DNA from: Lachnospiraceae bacterium
GTDB lineage: Bacteria > Bacillota_A > Clostridia > Lachnospirales > Lachnospiraceae
DNA length: 62,797 bases
Assembly: GCA_028694115.1 (NCBI GenBank)
Contig: JAQUUB010000003.1
Coordinates: 1 to 62,797, forward strand
Direction of reading: 5' to 3'
Shown here: piece by piece, positions 36,014-44,120 of the stretch
How the letters are laid out: every line of letters starts with the position of its first letter
Numbering within the stretch: position 1 is the first letter of the stretch
The notes under the pieces: model-generated
What the model saw: the letters and a program-made list of their open reading frames with translations, nothing else
What the model was told of the DNA's origin: nothing
Databases searched by the model: none
Program-made: the position numbers and the translations under genes

Positions 36014-36075
36014 GTTGACTTCCTCATTTACATCAACTACAATTATTATATCATATTTTTGGAAAGAAGGATTCC

Positions 36076-37164
36076 ATGTCTATAAAAATTTTTGCCATGA
36101 CCCATAAATTATTCACTCAATCAAGTGATTCGTTATATGTACCTCTTCAGGTTGGCAGTGCTACCCATCCACATTTAGGCTATCTTTGTGACGATACGGG
36201 GGATCATATTTCTGAAAAGAATTATCTATATAGCGAATTAACAGGTCATTACTGGCTCTATAAAAACTATCATGATACAGACTCCATCGGCGTATGTCAT
36301 TATCGTAGATACTTACTAAATGAAAAAGAACAGCTTATGTCTGCCATTGAATATGAGAATTTGTTACAAGAATATGATCTCATTACTACCAAAAAAATTC
36401 ATTTGAATTTTTCCTACTATTACGGTTTCTCTCAAAATCATAATCAAAAGGATTTAGATGAAACAGAAAATGTAATAAAGGAATTATATCCCGATTATTA
36501 TGACACTTTCGTGCAGCTCGTACATGGAAAAGAAACTTATTTTGGAAATATTTTCGCTTGTAAAAAATCACTTTACGATGATTACTGCCATTTTCTTTTT
36601 ACTATTTTTGCCAAATTAGAAAAGAGAATTGACGTCACTTCTTATGATGACTATCACAAACGGGTCTTTGGATTTATTTCTGAATTTCTACTCATGGTTT
36701 ATGCTGAGGTAAATCATCTTCATGTCTATGAATGTAAGGTTGGAATGATTGGTGAAAAAGCGGAGACAAAGGAGCTCAAAAATGATCTGTCAAAGTTTTT
36801 TCTTCAAAAAGATATTCAAGGAGCCAAAACTTACTTCTTAAAATATTTAGAAAAGCGTCCTGATGTGATGATGGAGGCCTCTGATGTCATGGGTGACTTA
36901 AGACTTGCTATGCAGCTCATAGCGACATGTGAACTACAGGAGGAATTGGGGGAAACTAGTTTACTAGAGAGGACAACGGATTTTCCATCACTTTTAAAGT
37001 ATCTAGGAACTTTGAATGGTGTAATGGAGCATTATCACTCAAACCGTAATACCCCGGGGGATGAAATCATTTTACAAAAGTTAAACCCAACCCCTTTGGT
37101 TCTTGAGATATCGACAAAAATAGTAGATTCCTTTTCACCTTTCTCTTTCCCTGACATATTATGA
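36076..37164 (+). CDS. DUF4422 glycosyltransferase-like protein
   Basis: 362 aa. DUF4422 features in the N-terminal 250 residues: MTHKLF, VGSATHPHLGYLCDDTGDHIS, LTGHYWLYKNY, the motif GVCHYRRYL, then TYFGNIFACKKSLYDDYCHFLF and GFISEFLLMVYAE. DUF4422 is usually found in polysaccharide loci as a capsular glycosyltransferase-like protein. Here it is the first gene before dpaA-dpaB, only about 40 bp apart, so a role in the developing spore is suggested by context. The last 110 residues are not conserved in an obvious way. Start has GAAGG. Confidence 0.83.
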   Translation: MSIKIFAMTHKLFTQSSDSLYVPLQVGSATHPHLGYLCDDTGDHISEKNYLYSELTGHYWLYKNYHDTDSIGVCHYRRYLLNEKEQLMSAIEYENLLQEYDLITTKKIHLNFSYYYGFSQNHNQKDLDETENVIKELYPDYYDTFVQLVHGKETYFGNIFACKKSLYDDYCHFLFTIFAKLEKRIDVTSYDDYHKRVFGFISEFLLMVYAEVNHLHVYECKVGMIGEKAETKELKNDLSKFFLQKDIQGAKTYFLKYLEKRPDVMMEASDVMGDLRLAMQLIATCELQEELGETSLLERTTDFPSLLKYLGTLNGVMEHYHSNRNTPGDEIILQKLNPTPLVLEISTKIVDSFSPFSFPDIL

Positions 37165-37204
37165 TAGGGAAAGCTGGCACAAAAGGAGCTGGAACGTATC
37201 ATTT

Positions 37205-37975
37205 ATGAAATTAAGAATCGTAGTCCTAGGAAATGATCCACGTCAAGAATATCTAAAGCAATTACTAGCAGCATCTGGAGCTTCACTTGTTTCCTTTCAA
37301 GATTCCTTTGATGTCCTAATTCTTCCGATTCCTACGAAAGAATCACTGCTAGCAGAATCTTTCTCTTATCTTTTGAAAGAACATATCGTCATAGGCGGAC
37401 CCATCCCAAATGAGTATCGAATAAAATTCATGAACCATGGAATCACATATATTAATATCATGGCTCAAAATTCTGTTGCATCTAAAAATGCAATTGCAAC
37501 TGCGGAAGGAGTGATTGCAGAGGCAATTCAGAAGAGCCCTGTTACGTTAGCACAAAAGAACTGTTTAGTGATTGGATATGGTAATTGTGGGGAAGTTCTA
37601 TGTGACCGCCTATGTGGTTTACAATGTCGTGTCTTTGTGTCCGATATTGATAGCAAAAAGCAACTCGAAGCGCTTTCTAGCGGATATTATCTTCTGTCTC
37701 TTGAAAAAGAACATAAAGATGCACTTACCTCTTTTTCTTATCTTTTTAATACAGCGCCAGATAATGTGTTAACGCCCGATATTATCGACTGCCTAAGCAA
37801 AGACGTATTGATTCTTGATCTTGCGTCTTCTCCAGGAGGCACTGATTTTAATTACTGTAAGGAAAAGGGAATCGCTGCCTACCTTTGTCCCGGCCTTCCG
37901 GCTAAATATTCTCCTCTTACCTCTGCCAAAATAATGTTTGAAGAAATGGCATCCATTTTAGAACACCTACGATAA
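37205..37975 (+). CDS. dpaA: dipicolinate synthase subunit A
   Basis: With DpaB makes dipicolinic acid from dihydroxytetrahydrodipicolinate in the mother cell. 256 aa: N-terminal substrate domain (LRIVVLGNDPRQEYLKQLL) and Rossmann NAD(P) domain with NCLVIGYGNCGEVLCDRL, then DLASSPGGTDF and LPAKYSPLTSAKIM typical of SpoVFA. A Shine-Dalgarno GGAG lies rather far from the ATG (about 16 nt), so initiation may be weak or coupled. Confidence 0.95.
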   Translation: MKLRIVVLGNDPRQEYLKQLLAASGASLVSFQDSFDVLILPIPTKESLLAESFSYLLKEHIVIGGPIPNEYRIKFMNHGITYINIMAQNSVASKNAIATAEGVIAEAIQKSPVTLAQKNCLVIGYGNCGEVLCDRLCGLQCRVFVSDIDSKKQLEALSSGYYLLSLEKEHKDALTSFSYLFNTAPDNVLTPDIIDCLSKDVLILDLASSPGGTDFNYCKEKGIAAYLCPGLPAKYSPLTSAKIMFEEMASILEHLR

Positions 37976-38023
37976 ATCGAAGCAAACATTAAAATAATCT
38001 ATGCATGATTATGGAGGTTAAAC

Positions 38024-38605
38024 ATGTCATCTGAAATAAGCAAACTTACGATAGGCTTTGCTCTTACTGGATCCTACTGTACTTTTGATACCATTATGGA
38101 TGTACTAAAAGATATGGTAACTACGTTTGATATTGTACCTATTTTCTCCTACCAGTCCTACGAAACAGATTCTCGATTTGGCTCAGCGGAATCCTTTATC
38201 AAAAAAGTGGAAGAAATTACAGGAAATAAAATTCTCCATACCATTCCTGAAGTAGAGCCCATAGGACCAACTGGGTATCTGGACGCACTGGTAATTGCCC
38301 CTTGTACCGGAAATACCTTAGCTAAGTTATGTAATGGGATCACGGATTCTCCTGTACTAATGGCAGCAAAAGCGCATCTTAGAAACGAAAAACCACTTAT
38401 CATTTCGATCTCAACAAATGATGCCCTCGGTATTAATTTTAAAAATATCGGCGAAATTATGAATATGAAAAATATTTATCTTGTTCCCTTTAGTCAAGAT
38501 AATTGTGTAAAGAAACCAAACTCTATGATTTCCCATACGGAATTAATTCCTGAGACCATCCTCAGTGCTTTGAAGCAAAAGCAGCTGCAGCCTGTCATCC
38601 GGTAG
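38024..38605 (+). CDS. dpaB: dipicolinate synthase subunit B
   Basis: Flavoprotein partner of DpaA (SpoVFB), 193 aa. TIGFALTGSYCTFD opens the flavoprotein fold; LVIAPCTGNTLAKLCNGITDSPVLMAAKAHLRN carries the conserved core (residues APCTGNT and NGITDSPV); the C-terminal half has LVPFSQDNCVKKPNSM. GGAGG is 6 nt before ATG. Followed by a strong terminator, so the operon ends here. Confidence 0.95.
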   Translation: MSSEISKLTIGFALTGSYCTFDTIMDVLKDMVTTFDIVPIFSYQSYETDSRFGSAESFIKKVEEITGNKILHTIPEVEPIGPTGYLDALVIAPCTGNTLAKLCNGITDSPVLMAAKAHLRNEKPLIISISTNDALGINFKNIGEIMNMKNIYLVPFSQDNCVKKPNSMISHTELIPETILSALKQKQLQPVIR

Positions 38606-38625
38606 CACATAAATTTGATTTCATG

Positions 38626-38663
38626 AAACGAACCCTATAGGAACTACTCTATAGGGTTCGTTT
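38626..38663. terminator. bidirectional terminator dpaB/asnB
   Basis: Perfect 15-bp stem AAACGAACCCTATAG/CTATAGGGTTCGTTT with an 8-nt loop, T-run on the plus strand, between convergent dpaB and asnB. Confidence 0.93.
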
Positions 38664-38666
38664 TTG

Positions 38667-40505
38667 TTATATATTTATTGAAATATGATATGTTTTTAAC
38701 CAATGATTAATCTGAATGAGATAAGCAATCATCTGAGGTCCAGCCATTAACTGACCATACCAGGGACTTCCATAATCCTTTACACTCGACATGAATTTTA
38801 CCACTTTTTCCTGATCAATCAGCTCTAAAAGAGGACAATCTGATTCCATCTCCTGTTTTAGCTGCTGTACTAATAATGTTTCATAGTCCGGATTGTAAGT
38901 CTTTGGATATGGACTTTTCCTACGGAATAGTATATCATCTGGCAACAATCCTTTTGCTGACTGACGAAGTACGTTTTTCACCTGGCCATCCTTTGCTTTC
39001 ATTTCCCACGGTACATTAAAAATGTAAGAAACAAGATCTCGATCTGCAAAAGGTACTCTTGCTTCTAAGCCACTTTTCATACTCGTTCGGTCCATACGAT
39101 TTAAAAGTGTCTGCATAAAAAATCTGATATTTAAATATCCAATCATTCTTCGATTGGTTTCCACTTCATTTTCCCATGGCAAGATATCAATCTCACTCAC
39201 AGCCTGATCATAAGCATTCTTAACATAGCTATCTAAATCCAGATACTCTAGCAAGCTTTGATTTATTAATGCTTTTCTTGGTTCTAAGCTCCTCGTCCAT
39301 GGGAACGTATTACACTGTAGGAACTCTTCTCTATGAAACCATGGATAGCCTCCAAACACCTCATCTGCACATTCTCCAGTTAAAGTTACCTTATGATGGG
39401 TTCCTACCTCCTTACAAAAATGAAGTAATGAAGAATCAATATCTGCCATACATGGTAAATCATGTGCCTGCACCGATTCCTTTAGCAATTCTACCTGCGT
39501 GATTTCATCGCACATTAAATAGTGATGATCAGAATCTAAATATTCTACCATCTTCTCAACATAGGGTCTGTCTTCCGTTGGCTGAAAGCTATTCGATTTG
39601 AAGTACTTCTTATTCTCACTAAAATCAAAGGAGTACGTGGTGAGTTTCTGGTTCTTCTTTTTTAACTCACTCGAACAAATACTAGAAACAATACTCGAAT
39701 CCACTCCACCCGATAAAAATGTACAGATTGGCACATCGGAAATCATTTGACGTTTGATAGCCTCTACTACTAAGTATCTTGTTTTTTCAATAGTCTCTTC
39801 ATAGCTGTCATCATGGGGCGCACTTATTAATCTCCAGTAATTCACCTCATTTTTCCCATGCTTACTAAATTTGATATAGAAACCTGGTTTTACTTCATAG
39901 ACACCTTCAAATACTGCATTTCCTGGTTCTCTAGCTGGCCCCAGACCTAATATTGTACTAATGCCATCTTTCCCTACACAAGCTTTTACACCTGGGAAGT
40001 TAAAGATTGCTTTTATTTCTGATGCGAATAATACACTGCCCTGATCCATCATAAAGAATAAGGGTTTTACTCCAAAGCTATCACGGAATAAGTACAGGCT
40101 TTCATGCTTCTCATCATAGATTGCAAAAGCAAAAATACCATCTAACTTCTTAACAAAATCTGGACCATATTCTAAAAATCCCATTAATATGACTTCTGTG
40201 TCAGATTTCGTATCAAAGTGGCATCCTCGTAATTCCAAGTCATTTCTAAGCTCCTTCAGATTATATAGCTCTCCATTATAAACAATATGACACGAATGTC
40301 GACTCATTGGTTGTGAACCACCACTAATGTCAATGATAGACAACCGGCTGTGCGCTAATCCGCATTTACTAAATAGTAATTCCCCACAACCATCTGGACC
40401 TCTATGAAACATTGATTTTCTCATATGCACCAAAATCTCTTGATAATACGTTTCTTTTTTTAAATAGTTATCTGCGGCATTAAAAAATCCCGCGATCCCA
40501 CACAT
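38667..40505 (-). CDS. asnB: asparagine synthase (glutamine-hydrolysing)
   Basis: 612 aa. N-terminal glutamine amidotransferase with nucleophile Cys2 in MCGIAGFF, the MFHRGPDG loop and SRLSIID; C-terminal synthetase with PP-loop FLSGGVDSS, GECADEVFGGYPW and RMDRTSMKSGLEARVPFADRD (key residues Arg, Asp, Glu). AGGAGG precedes ATG 40505. A family 2 repeat fills the gap to the ZIP gene upstream. Glutamine-dependent asparagine formation is the usual role; related enzymes also modify peptidoglycan. Confidence 0.95.
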   Translation of the reverse strand: MCGIAGFFNAADNYLKKETYYQEILVHMRKSMFHRGPDGCGELLFSKCGLAHSRLSIIDISGGSQPMSRHSCHIVYNGELYNLKELRNDLELRGCHFDTKSDTEVILMGFLEYGPDFVKKLDGIFAFAIYDEKHESLYLFRDSFGVKPLFFMMDQGSVLFASEIKAIFNFPGVKACVGKDGISTILGLGPAREPGNAVFEGVYEVKPGFYIKFSKHGKNEVNYWRLISAPHDDSYEETIEKTRYLVVEAIKRQMISDVPICTFLSGGVDSSIVSSICSSELKKKNQKLTTYSFDFSENKKYFKSNSFQPTEDRPYVEKMVEYLDSDHHYLMCDEITQVELLKESVQAHDLPCMADIDSSLLHFCKEVGTHHKVTLTGECADEVFGGYPWFHREEFLQCNTFPWTRSLEPRKALINQSLLEYLDLDSYVKNAYDQAVSEIDILPWENEVETNRRMIGYLNIRFFMQTLLNRMDRTSMKSGLEARVPFADRDLVSYIFNVPWEMKAKDGQVKNVLRQSAKGLLPDDILFRRKSPYPKTYNPDYETLLVQQLKQEMESDCPLLELIDQEKVVKFMSSVKDYGSPWYGQLMAGPQMIAYLIQINHWLKTYHISINI

Positions 40506-40540
40506 ATATACTCCTCCTATCTATTGATACTTCTAACCAT

Positions 40541-40656
40541 GCCGCTTCAAGCGGCACAAATAATTAGTGAGAAGAAGGCGCTTGCGACTTCTTCCTGTGT
40601 GAGATTTAGTAATTCTTAGGAGTAGTATTTTTACTCCTTAGAATTGCTTCTCACAC
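40541..40656. repeat. palindromic repeat, family 2, long copy
   Basis: Three hairpins in series: GCCGC/GCGGC (40541-40555); GAAGAAG/CTTCTTC around CGCTTGCG (40570-40594); and a long stem with outer arms GTGTGAGA/TCTCACAC and inner AATTCTTAGGAGTA/TACTCCTTAGAATT (40597-40656). It starts the base after the ZIP stop codon and ends 36 bp before asnB. Related copies lie at 55029 and 54330, with a shorter one at 23803. Confidence 0.85.
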
Positions 40657-41433
40657 TTAACCTAACGCAACATCCAAAATCATCATAATGACAAAGCCGA
40701 CTACAAATCCTAAGGTACCTATATTGTCACGTTCCCCCATATGTGCTTCTGGTATCAACTCTTCCACTACGACATAAATCATGGTACCTGCTGCAAAAGC
40801 CAATAGCATCGGCATGAGTGGCAGTAATAATTGTGCAAAAATAGCAGCTAGTATTCCAAAAACAGGCTCTACGACTGCCGACAGACTTCCTAAAATAAAA
40901 GCCTTTTTCTTATCCATTCCATCTTGCAGTAAAGGTAATGCCACAGCAGCACCTTCTGGATAATTTTGTATTCCGATCCCAATTGTTAATGCAACAGCTC
41001 CACCAAATAAATTAGCATCTCCCGGATTGGAAGCTGCTAGTGCGAATGCCAGACCGATTGCCATACCCTCTGGAATATTATGAGTTGTAATTGCAAGTAT
41101 CAGCATTTCTTTGTCAGTTTTGATTCCCTCCAGTTTCACTTCCTTTACTTTTATAAAGCGATCCAGCAACAGTAATAATACAACTCCAAAAAGAAATCCC
41201 AAGGTAACTACCAACCAACTAATTTGATTGTTTGCTTCCGCTCTGTCTATTGCCGGAAGGAGAAGTGACCAGACGGAGGCTGCAATCATAACCCCTCCTG
41301 CAAATCCCAAGAAAATGCATTGTAGATCGCATTCCATTTTCTTTTTTACTAAAAAAACGTTAAGGGCTCCTAACGTTGTTATCCCTAATGTAAACATCGT
41401 ACCTAAAAAGGTACAAAGAACTCCATATATCAT
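40657..41433 (-). CDS. ZIP-family metal transporter
   Basis: 258-aa divalent metal (zinc/iron) permease of the ZIP family with eight predicted membrane helices. The signature helices 4-5 read AITTHNIPEGMAIGLAFAL and GIGIQNYPEGAAVALPLL, holding the His, Asn, Pro, Glu metal ligands of the binuclear site. The ATG at 41433 lies inside a long hairpin with the ribosome binding site GAGGTGA in its loop; the open frame extends to 41481. About 60 bp downstream of the ferredoxin-tailed permease, probably one operon. Confidence 0.9.
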   Translation of the reverse strand: MIYGVLCTFLGTMFTLGITTLGALNVFLVKKKMECDLQCIFLGFAGGVMIAASVWSLLLPAIDRAEANNQISWLVVTLGFLFGVVLLLLLDRFIKVKEVKLEGIKTDKEMLILAITTHNIPEGMAIGLAFALAASNPGDANLFGGAVALTIGIGIQNYPEGAAVALPLLQDGMDKKKAFILGSLSAVVEPVFGILAAIFAQLLLPLMPMLLAFAAGTMIYVVVEELIPEAHMGERDNIGTLGFVVGFVIMMILDVALG

Positions 41434-41464
41434 TACATCACCTCTGTAATAATATATGGAGTTC
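41418..41464 (-). promoter_or_regulatory. 20-bp hairpin enclosing the ZIP ribosome binding site and start codon
   Basis: Minus-strand RNA arms GAACTCCATATATTATTACA and TGTAATGATATATGGAGTTC pair over 20 positions (one G-U), leaving a 7-nt loop GAGGTGA that is exactly the Shine-Dalgarno sequence. The ATG and first codons are in the 3' arm. Such a stem would make initiation depend on unfolding, by temperature, ligand, or ribosomes from the upstream gene. Confidence 0.85.
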
Positions 41465-41493
41465 TGTTCTGTTTGCTCCAAAAAAACGATTCC

Positions 41494-42207
41494 TTATTCA
41501 TTATATTGAATGGCTCTAACAGGACAATCCAATATTGTTTGACTTAGTTTATCCTTGTCTATATCCGCATCAAAAGATTTTAAATATGCTTTCTTACCTT
41601 GTATCCCAAAAATCTCTGGGTAATTTCTGCTACACATTGCACACCCTATACAGGATTCCCTGTTTAATACAAGTCCACTTGCTTTTTGTTCTTTTCGAGT
41701 TATATCTTCGTCTTTAATCATCTTTGAAGCAATCCACGAAAATACGATGATAGCAATTACGGTTAATACCCATCGAATTGTCATAAACTTTATGCCCAAA
41801 AATTTTGCTTCGTTTAACAGCATAGGGACTTTTATTACTGCCCAAGAGCTTAAAATGATAATAAGATTTCGTACAGATGCCCCTTTTTTGTGGAGCATTA
41901 CGCACATAGGAAATGCTGCATAAATCGGTCCTGCAGATATGCTGCCTAAAACGAACGACAATATGACACCTTTCACCTTGGATTCTTCTCCTAAGTATTT
42001 CATAATCTTTTCCTTAGCAATCCATGTATCCAGAAGCGCAGTAAGAACAAATATCACTGGCATTATCATAAGCATTTCTTTTATATAATAGGTACTATTT
42101 TTAATTGATGTAACACCCACATTTGGTTTCAATATAAACATCAGAATATAGGCAACTGCAACCACGATCAAAAAGATATTCTCTTTTGCTTTTTGTAAGA
42201 TTTTCAT
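41494..42207 (-). CDS. permease (UPF0718/DUF318 half) fused to a 4Fe-4S ferredoxin domain
   Basis: 237 aa. The membrane part (about 1-170) has the PF03773 motif GSISAGPIYAAFPMCVMLHKKG and a following VPMLL segment, the C-terminal half of the DUF318/ArsP_1 permease fold. After a short linker, residues 183-237 form a single-cluster ferredoxin: Cys186, 189 and 192 in CIGCAMC and Cys228 in DCPVRAI. The start overlaps the stop of the first-half permease gene by 4 nt. A permease with its own iron-sulfur cluster is unusual; the cluster may sense redox or feed electrons to the transported substrate. Confidence 0.85.
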   Translation of the reverse strand: MKILQKAKENIFLIVVAVAYILMFILKPNVGVTSIKNSTYYIKEMLMIMPVIFVLTALLDTWIAKEKIMKYLGEESKVKGVILSFVLGSISAGPIYAAFPMCVMLHKKGASVRNLIIILSSWAVIKVPMLLNEAKFLGIKFMTIRWVLTVIAIIVFSWIASKMIKDEDITRKEQKASGLVLNRESCIGCAMCSRNYPEIFGIQGKKAYLKSFDADIDKDKLSQTILDCPVRAIQYNE

Positions 42208-42686
42208 ATCATCACCCCCATTGCCATGGCGATAATTATGGCGAATAGAAAGCTTAATCCATTCCTGATGGCCGTAAACTTCAGTCCAAACTCACGCTTT
42301 TCAAGTGGAAATGTTAAGACCCCTACCATCGTAAGTGTCGTCAGAAATGCTACCGAAGGAACAATACTAACCCCTGCGTCAACCAGTGTCCCAACAAGTG
42401 GAAAAGCAATAAAAGCCGGAATCAATGTAATTGTTCCAAATGCCGCCGAACCCACCGTTGCTATGAATAAGGATTGATTCCCTACAAACTTTGCAATACT
42501 TTCTGGCGGTAGAATCGTTAGAACCAGACCAATTAAGAAAATAATTGATAAGATGCTTCCTAACATACCTTTGCCCATGCCAAATGCCATTTTAAGTGCT
42601 TTCACTGTTTTCAATTTATCCTTTTTTAAGGAAATCAAAAGAAAAATAATCGTTCCTATCCATATTGCTACTGTAAAAATATCCAT
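42204..42686 (-). CDS. permease (UPF0718/DUF318), N-terminal half
   Basis: 160-aa membrane protein with four or so helices and the conserved GSAAFGTITLIPAFIAFPLVG motif (split: GSAAFGTITLIPAF and AFPLVG) typical of the first half of PF03773 permeases. Together with the next gene it makes the full two-domain transporter, encoded as separate polypeptides. GGAGG precedes ATG 42686. Substrate unknown; relatives include the ArsP organoarsenical permeases. Confidence 0.83.
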   Translation of the reverse strand: MDIFTVAIWIGTIIFLLISLKKDKLKTVKALKMAFGMGKGMLGSILSIIFLIGLVLTILPPESIAKFVGNQSLFIATVGSAAFGTITLIPAFIAFPLVGTLVDAGVSIVPSVAFLTTLTMVGVLTFPLEKREFGLKFTAIRNGLSFLFAIIIAMAMGVMI

Positions 42687-42742
42687 ACAAATCCTCCAAT
42701 CCATTTAATAATACAATTATAAAATAGATTGCCATCGCCAAA

Positions 42743-42771
42743 TAGACACCTATGTTTCTTTTTGCTATAAT
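42743..42771 (+). promoter_or_regulatory. promoter of the Crp/Fnr gene
   Basis: TAGACA (42743-42748), 17 bp, TATAAT (42766-42771). Divergent from the permease genes; a minus-strand TATAAT is also present near 42722. Confidence 0.7.
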
Positions 42772-42796
42772 GTTTTTAAATGGAGGACTTATTCAT

Positions 42797-43441
42797 ATGA
42801 ATATTGATATTTTACGAAGCATTTCATTATTTTTAACAGTAAAAGAAGATGATTTAAAAAAGTTAATGGTGGGCAATCATATTTATCAGAAACACTATAT
42901 GAAAGGTGTCACCATTCATAACGCAAATGAAACATGCCATACATTAGATATTGTATTGTCAGGAAGTTTAGTTGCCTATTCTTTATCAGCTAATGGTTCC
43001 TCCACTGTAATTTTTGAATTTGGTAAAGAAAATGTGATTGGCGCGAACTTATTATTTGGTGAAAACCACAGTTACCCTCTTACAATCTACTCTCTTACAG
43101 ATTGTCAAATTATCCATATGGATATAACTGCTGTTTTAGAATTTTTGCATGATTACAATTTTACATTGCATTATATAAAGTCAATCTCACAAAATTCGCA
43201 AGGAATTAACCAAAAGATAGCAATGTTTACACAAAGAACACTTCAAGAAAATATTATGGATTATTTAAAACAGCAAGCGATCCTACAGAAATCTTCCGTA
43301 ATTCTACTTCCAATGAGTAAACGACAACTCGCAGATTATTTTGGTGTACAAAGACCTTCTCTGTTTCGAGAGCTTAAAAAATTAAAGAATGAAGGGATTA
43401 TTGAGATTGATAATCGTACAATCGTACTAAAGAAAAATTAA
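42797..43441 (+). CDS. Crp/Fnr-family transcriptional regulator
   Basis: 214 aa. A cupin-like cNMP-binding fold (about 10-120) is followed by a helix-turn-helix (LPMSKRQLADYFGVQRPSLFRELKKLKNEGII). No Cys cluster for an iron-sulfur centre is present and the cNMP phosphate-binding Arg/Ser motif is not recognisable, so the effector is unknown. GGAGG 10 nt before ATG 42797. Divergent from the permease-ferredoxin-ZIP genes and likely their regulator. Confidence 0.88.
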   Translation: MNIDILRSISLFLTVKEDDLKKLMVGNHIYQKHYMKGVTIHNANETCHTLDIVLSGSLVAYSLSANGSSTVIFEFGKENVIGANLLFGENHSYPLTIYSLTDCQIIHMDITAVLEFLHDYNFTLHYIKSISQNSQGINQKIAMFTQRTLQENIMDYLKQQAILQKSSVILLPMSKRQLADYFGVQRPSLFRELKKLKNEGIIEIDNRTIVLKKN

Positions 43442-43445
43442 AAAA

Positions 43446-43461
43446 GCATCCTTACGGATGC
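43446..43461. terminator. short bidirectional terminator crp/yoeB
   Basis: GCATCC-TTAC-GGATGC hairpin between the convergent genes, flanked by an A-run on one side and CCCTTGTTT on the other. Confidence 0.65.
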
Positions 43462-43477
43462 CCTTGTTTCAAAAAAT

Positions 43478-43741
43478 TCATTTATCACCATAATGGTATC
43501 TGCAAGCCAGAATATAGATGTTTTCATAATCGATTTTATAAATCAAACGATCTTTATCATTTATTCTTCTACTCCAAAAACCAGCAAGATTTCCACTTAG
43601 AGCTTCGGGCTTTCCAATACCCTCATTCCCATTCCTAGCGATATCTTCAATCAATTGATTTAATTTTTTTAATGTTTTTTTATCTTCTGTCTGCCAATAA
43701 ATATAATCATCCCATCCATTTTTCGTAAATACCTTATTCAT
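43478..43741 (-). CDS. yoeB: YoeB/Txe-type toxin (mRNA interferase)
   Basis: 87-aa ribosome-dependent endoribonuclease of the RelE superfamily, the usual YoeB length. Catalytic and fold residues are conserved: WDDYIYWQTEDKK near the start, PEALSGNLAGFWSRRIND (Glu and Arg) and the C-terminal CRYHYGDK with His-Tyr. It overlaps the antitoxin gene by 8 nt. Confidence 0.95.
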   Translation of the reverse strand: MNKVFTKNGWDDYIYWQTEDKKTLKKLNQLIEDIARNGNEGIGKPEALSGNLAGFWSRRINDKDRLIYKIDYENIYILACRYHYGDK

Positions 43742-44000
43742 CAGTTTCTACCTCAGAAAGTTCCTGAGCAGATGCCATTCCATTTTCTAACTGGGTCTTT
43801 GATTCCATTAACCAATCATAATTATTTTTGTTTCTCGTTACATAGATATTTTCCATCATATTGTTATAAGACTCTTCCGATAGCATAACAACATTCTTAT
43901 TATTCTTTCTTGTGACTATCATTGTTTCATAATCATCAGCAATTTTATCCATATATGTCTTCATATTATCCCTTAAGGTTGTATAATTAACTGCTAACAT
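43734..44000 (-). CDS. yefM: YefM/Phd-type antitoxin
   Basis: 88-aa antitoxin. The N-terminal Phd/YefM DNA-binding fold is VNYTTLRDNMKTYMDKI, with VTRKNNKNVVMLSEESYNNMMEN; the flexible acidic C-terminus (LENGMASAQELSEVETDE) would cover the toxin. AGGAGG 7 nt before ATG 44000. The upstream promoter has a palindrome in its spacer, the classic arrangement for autorepression. Confidence 0.93.
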   Translation of the reverse strand: MLAVNYTTLRDNMKTYMDKIADDYETMIVTRKNNKNVVMLSEESYNNMMENIYVTRNKNNYDWLMESKTQLENGMASAQELSEVETDE

Positions 44001-44037
44001 AAAAGCACCTCCTACACGTACGTTTTTCTGTACCTTT

Positions 44038-44066
44038 ATTATACGGTACAGATATCTGTACGTCAA
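44038..44066 (-). promoter_or_regulatory. promoter with embedded operator of yefM-yoeB
   Basis: TTGACG (44066-44061), 17 bp, TATAAT (44043-44038). The spacer contains the perfect palindrome GTACAGATATCTGTAC (44046-44061), similar in core to YefM operators (TGTACA), and a second GTACAG half-site lies just downstream. Confidence 0.85.
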
Positions 44067-44120
44067 TAGTAATAGTATATGCAGAATAATTAATTTAATC
44101 CCAAATCTTAACTATTATCC

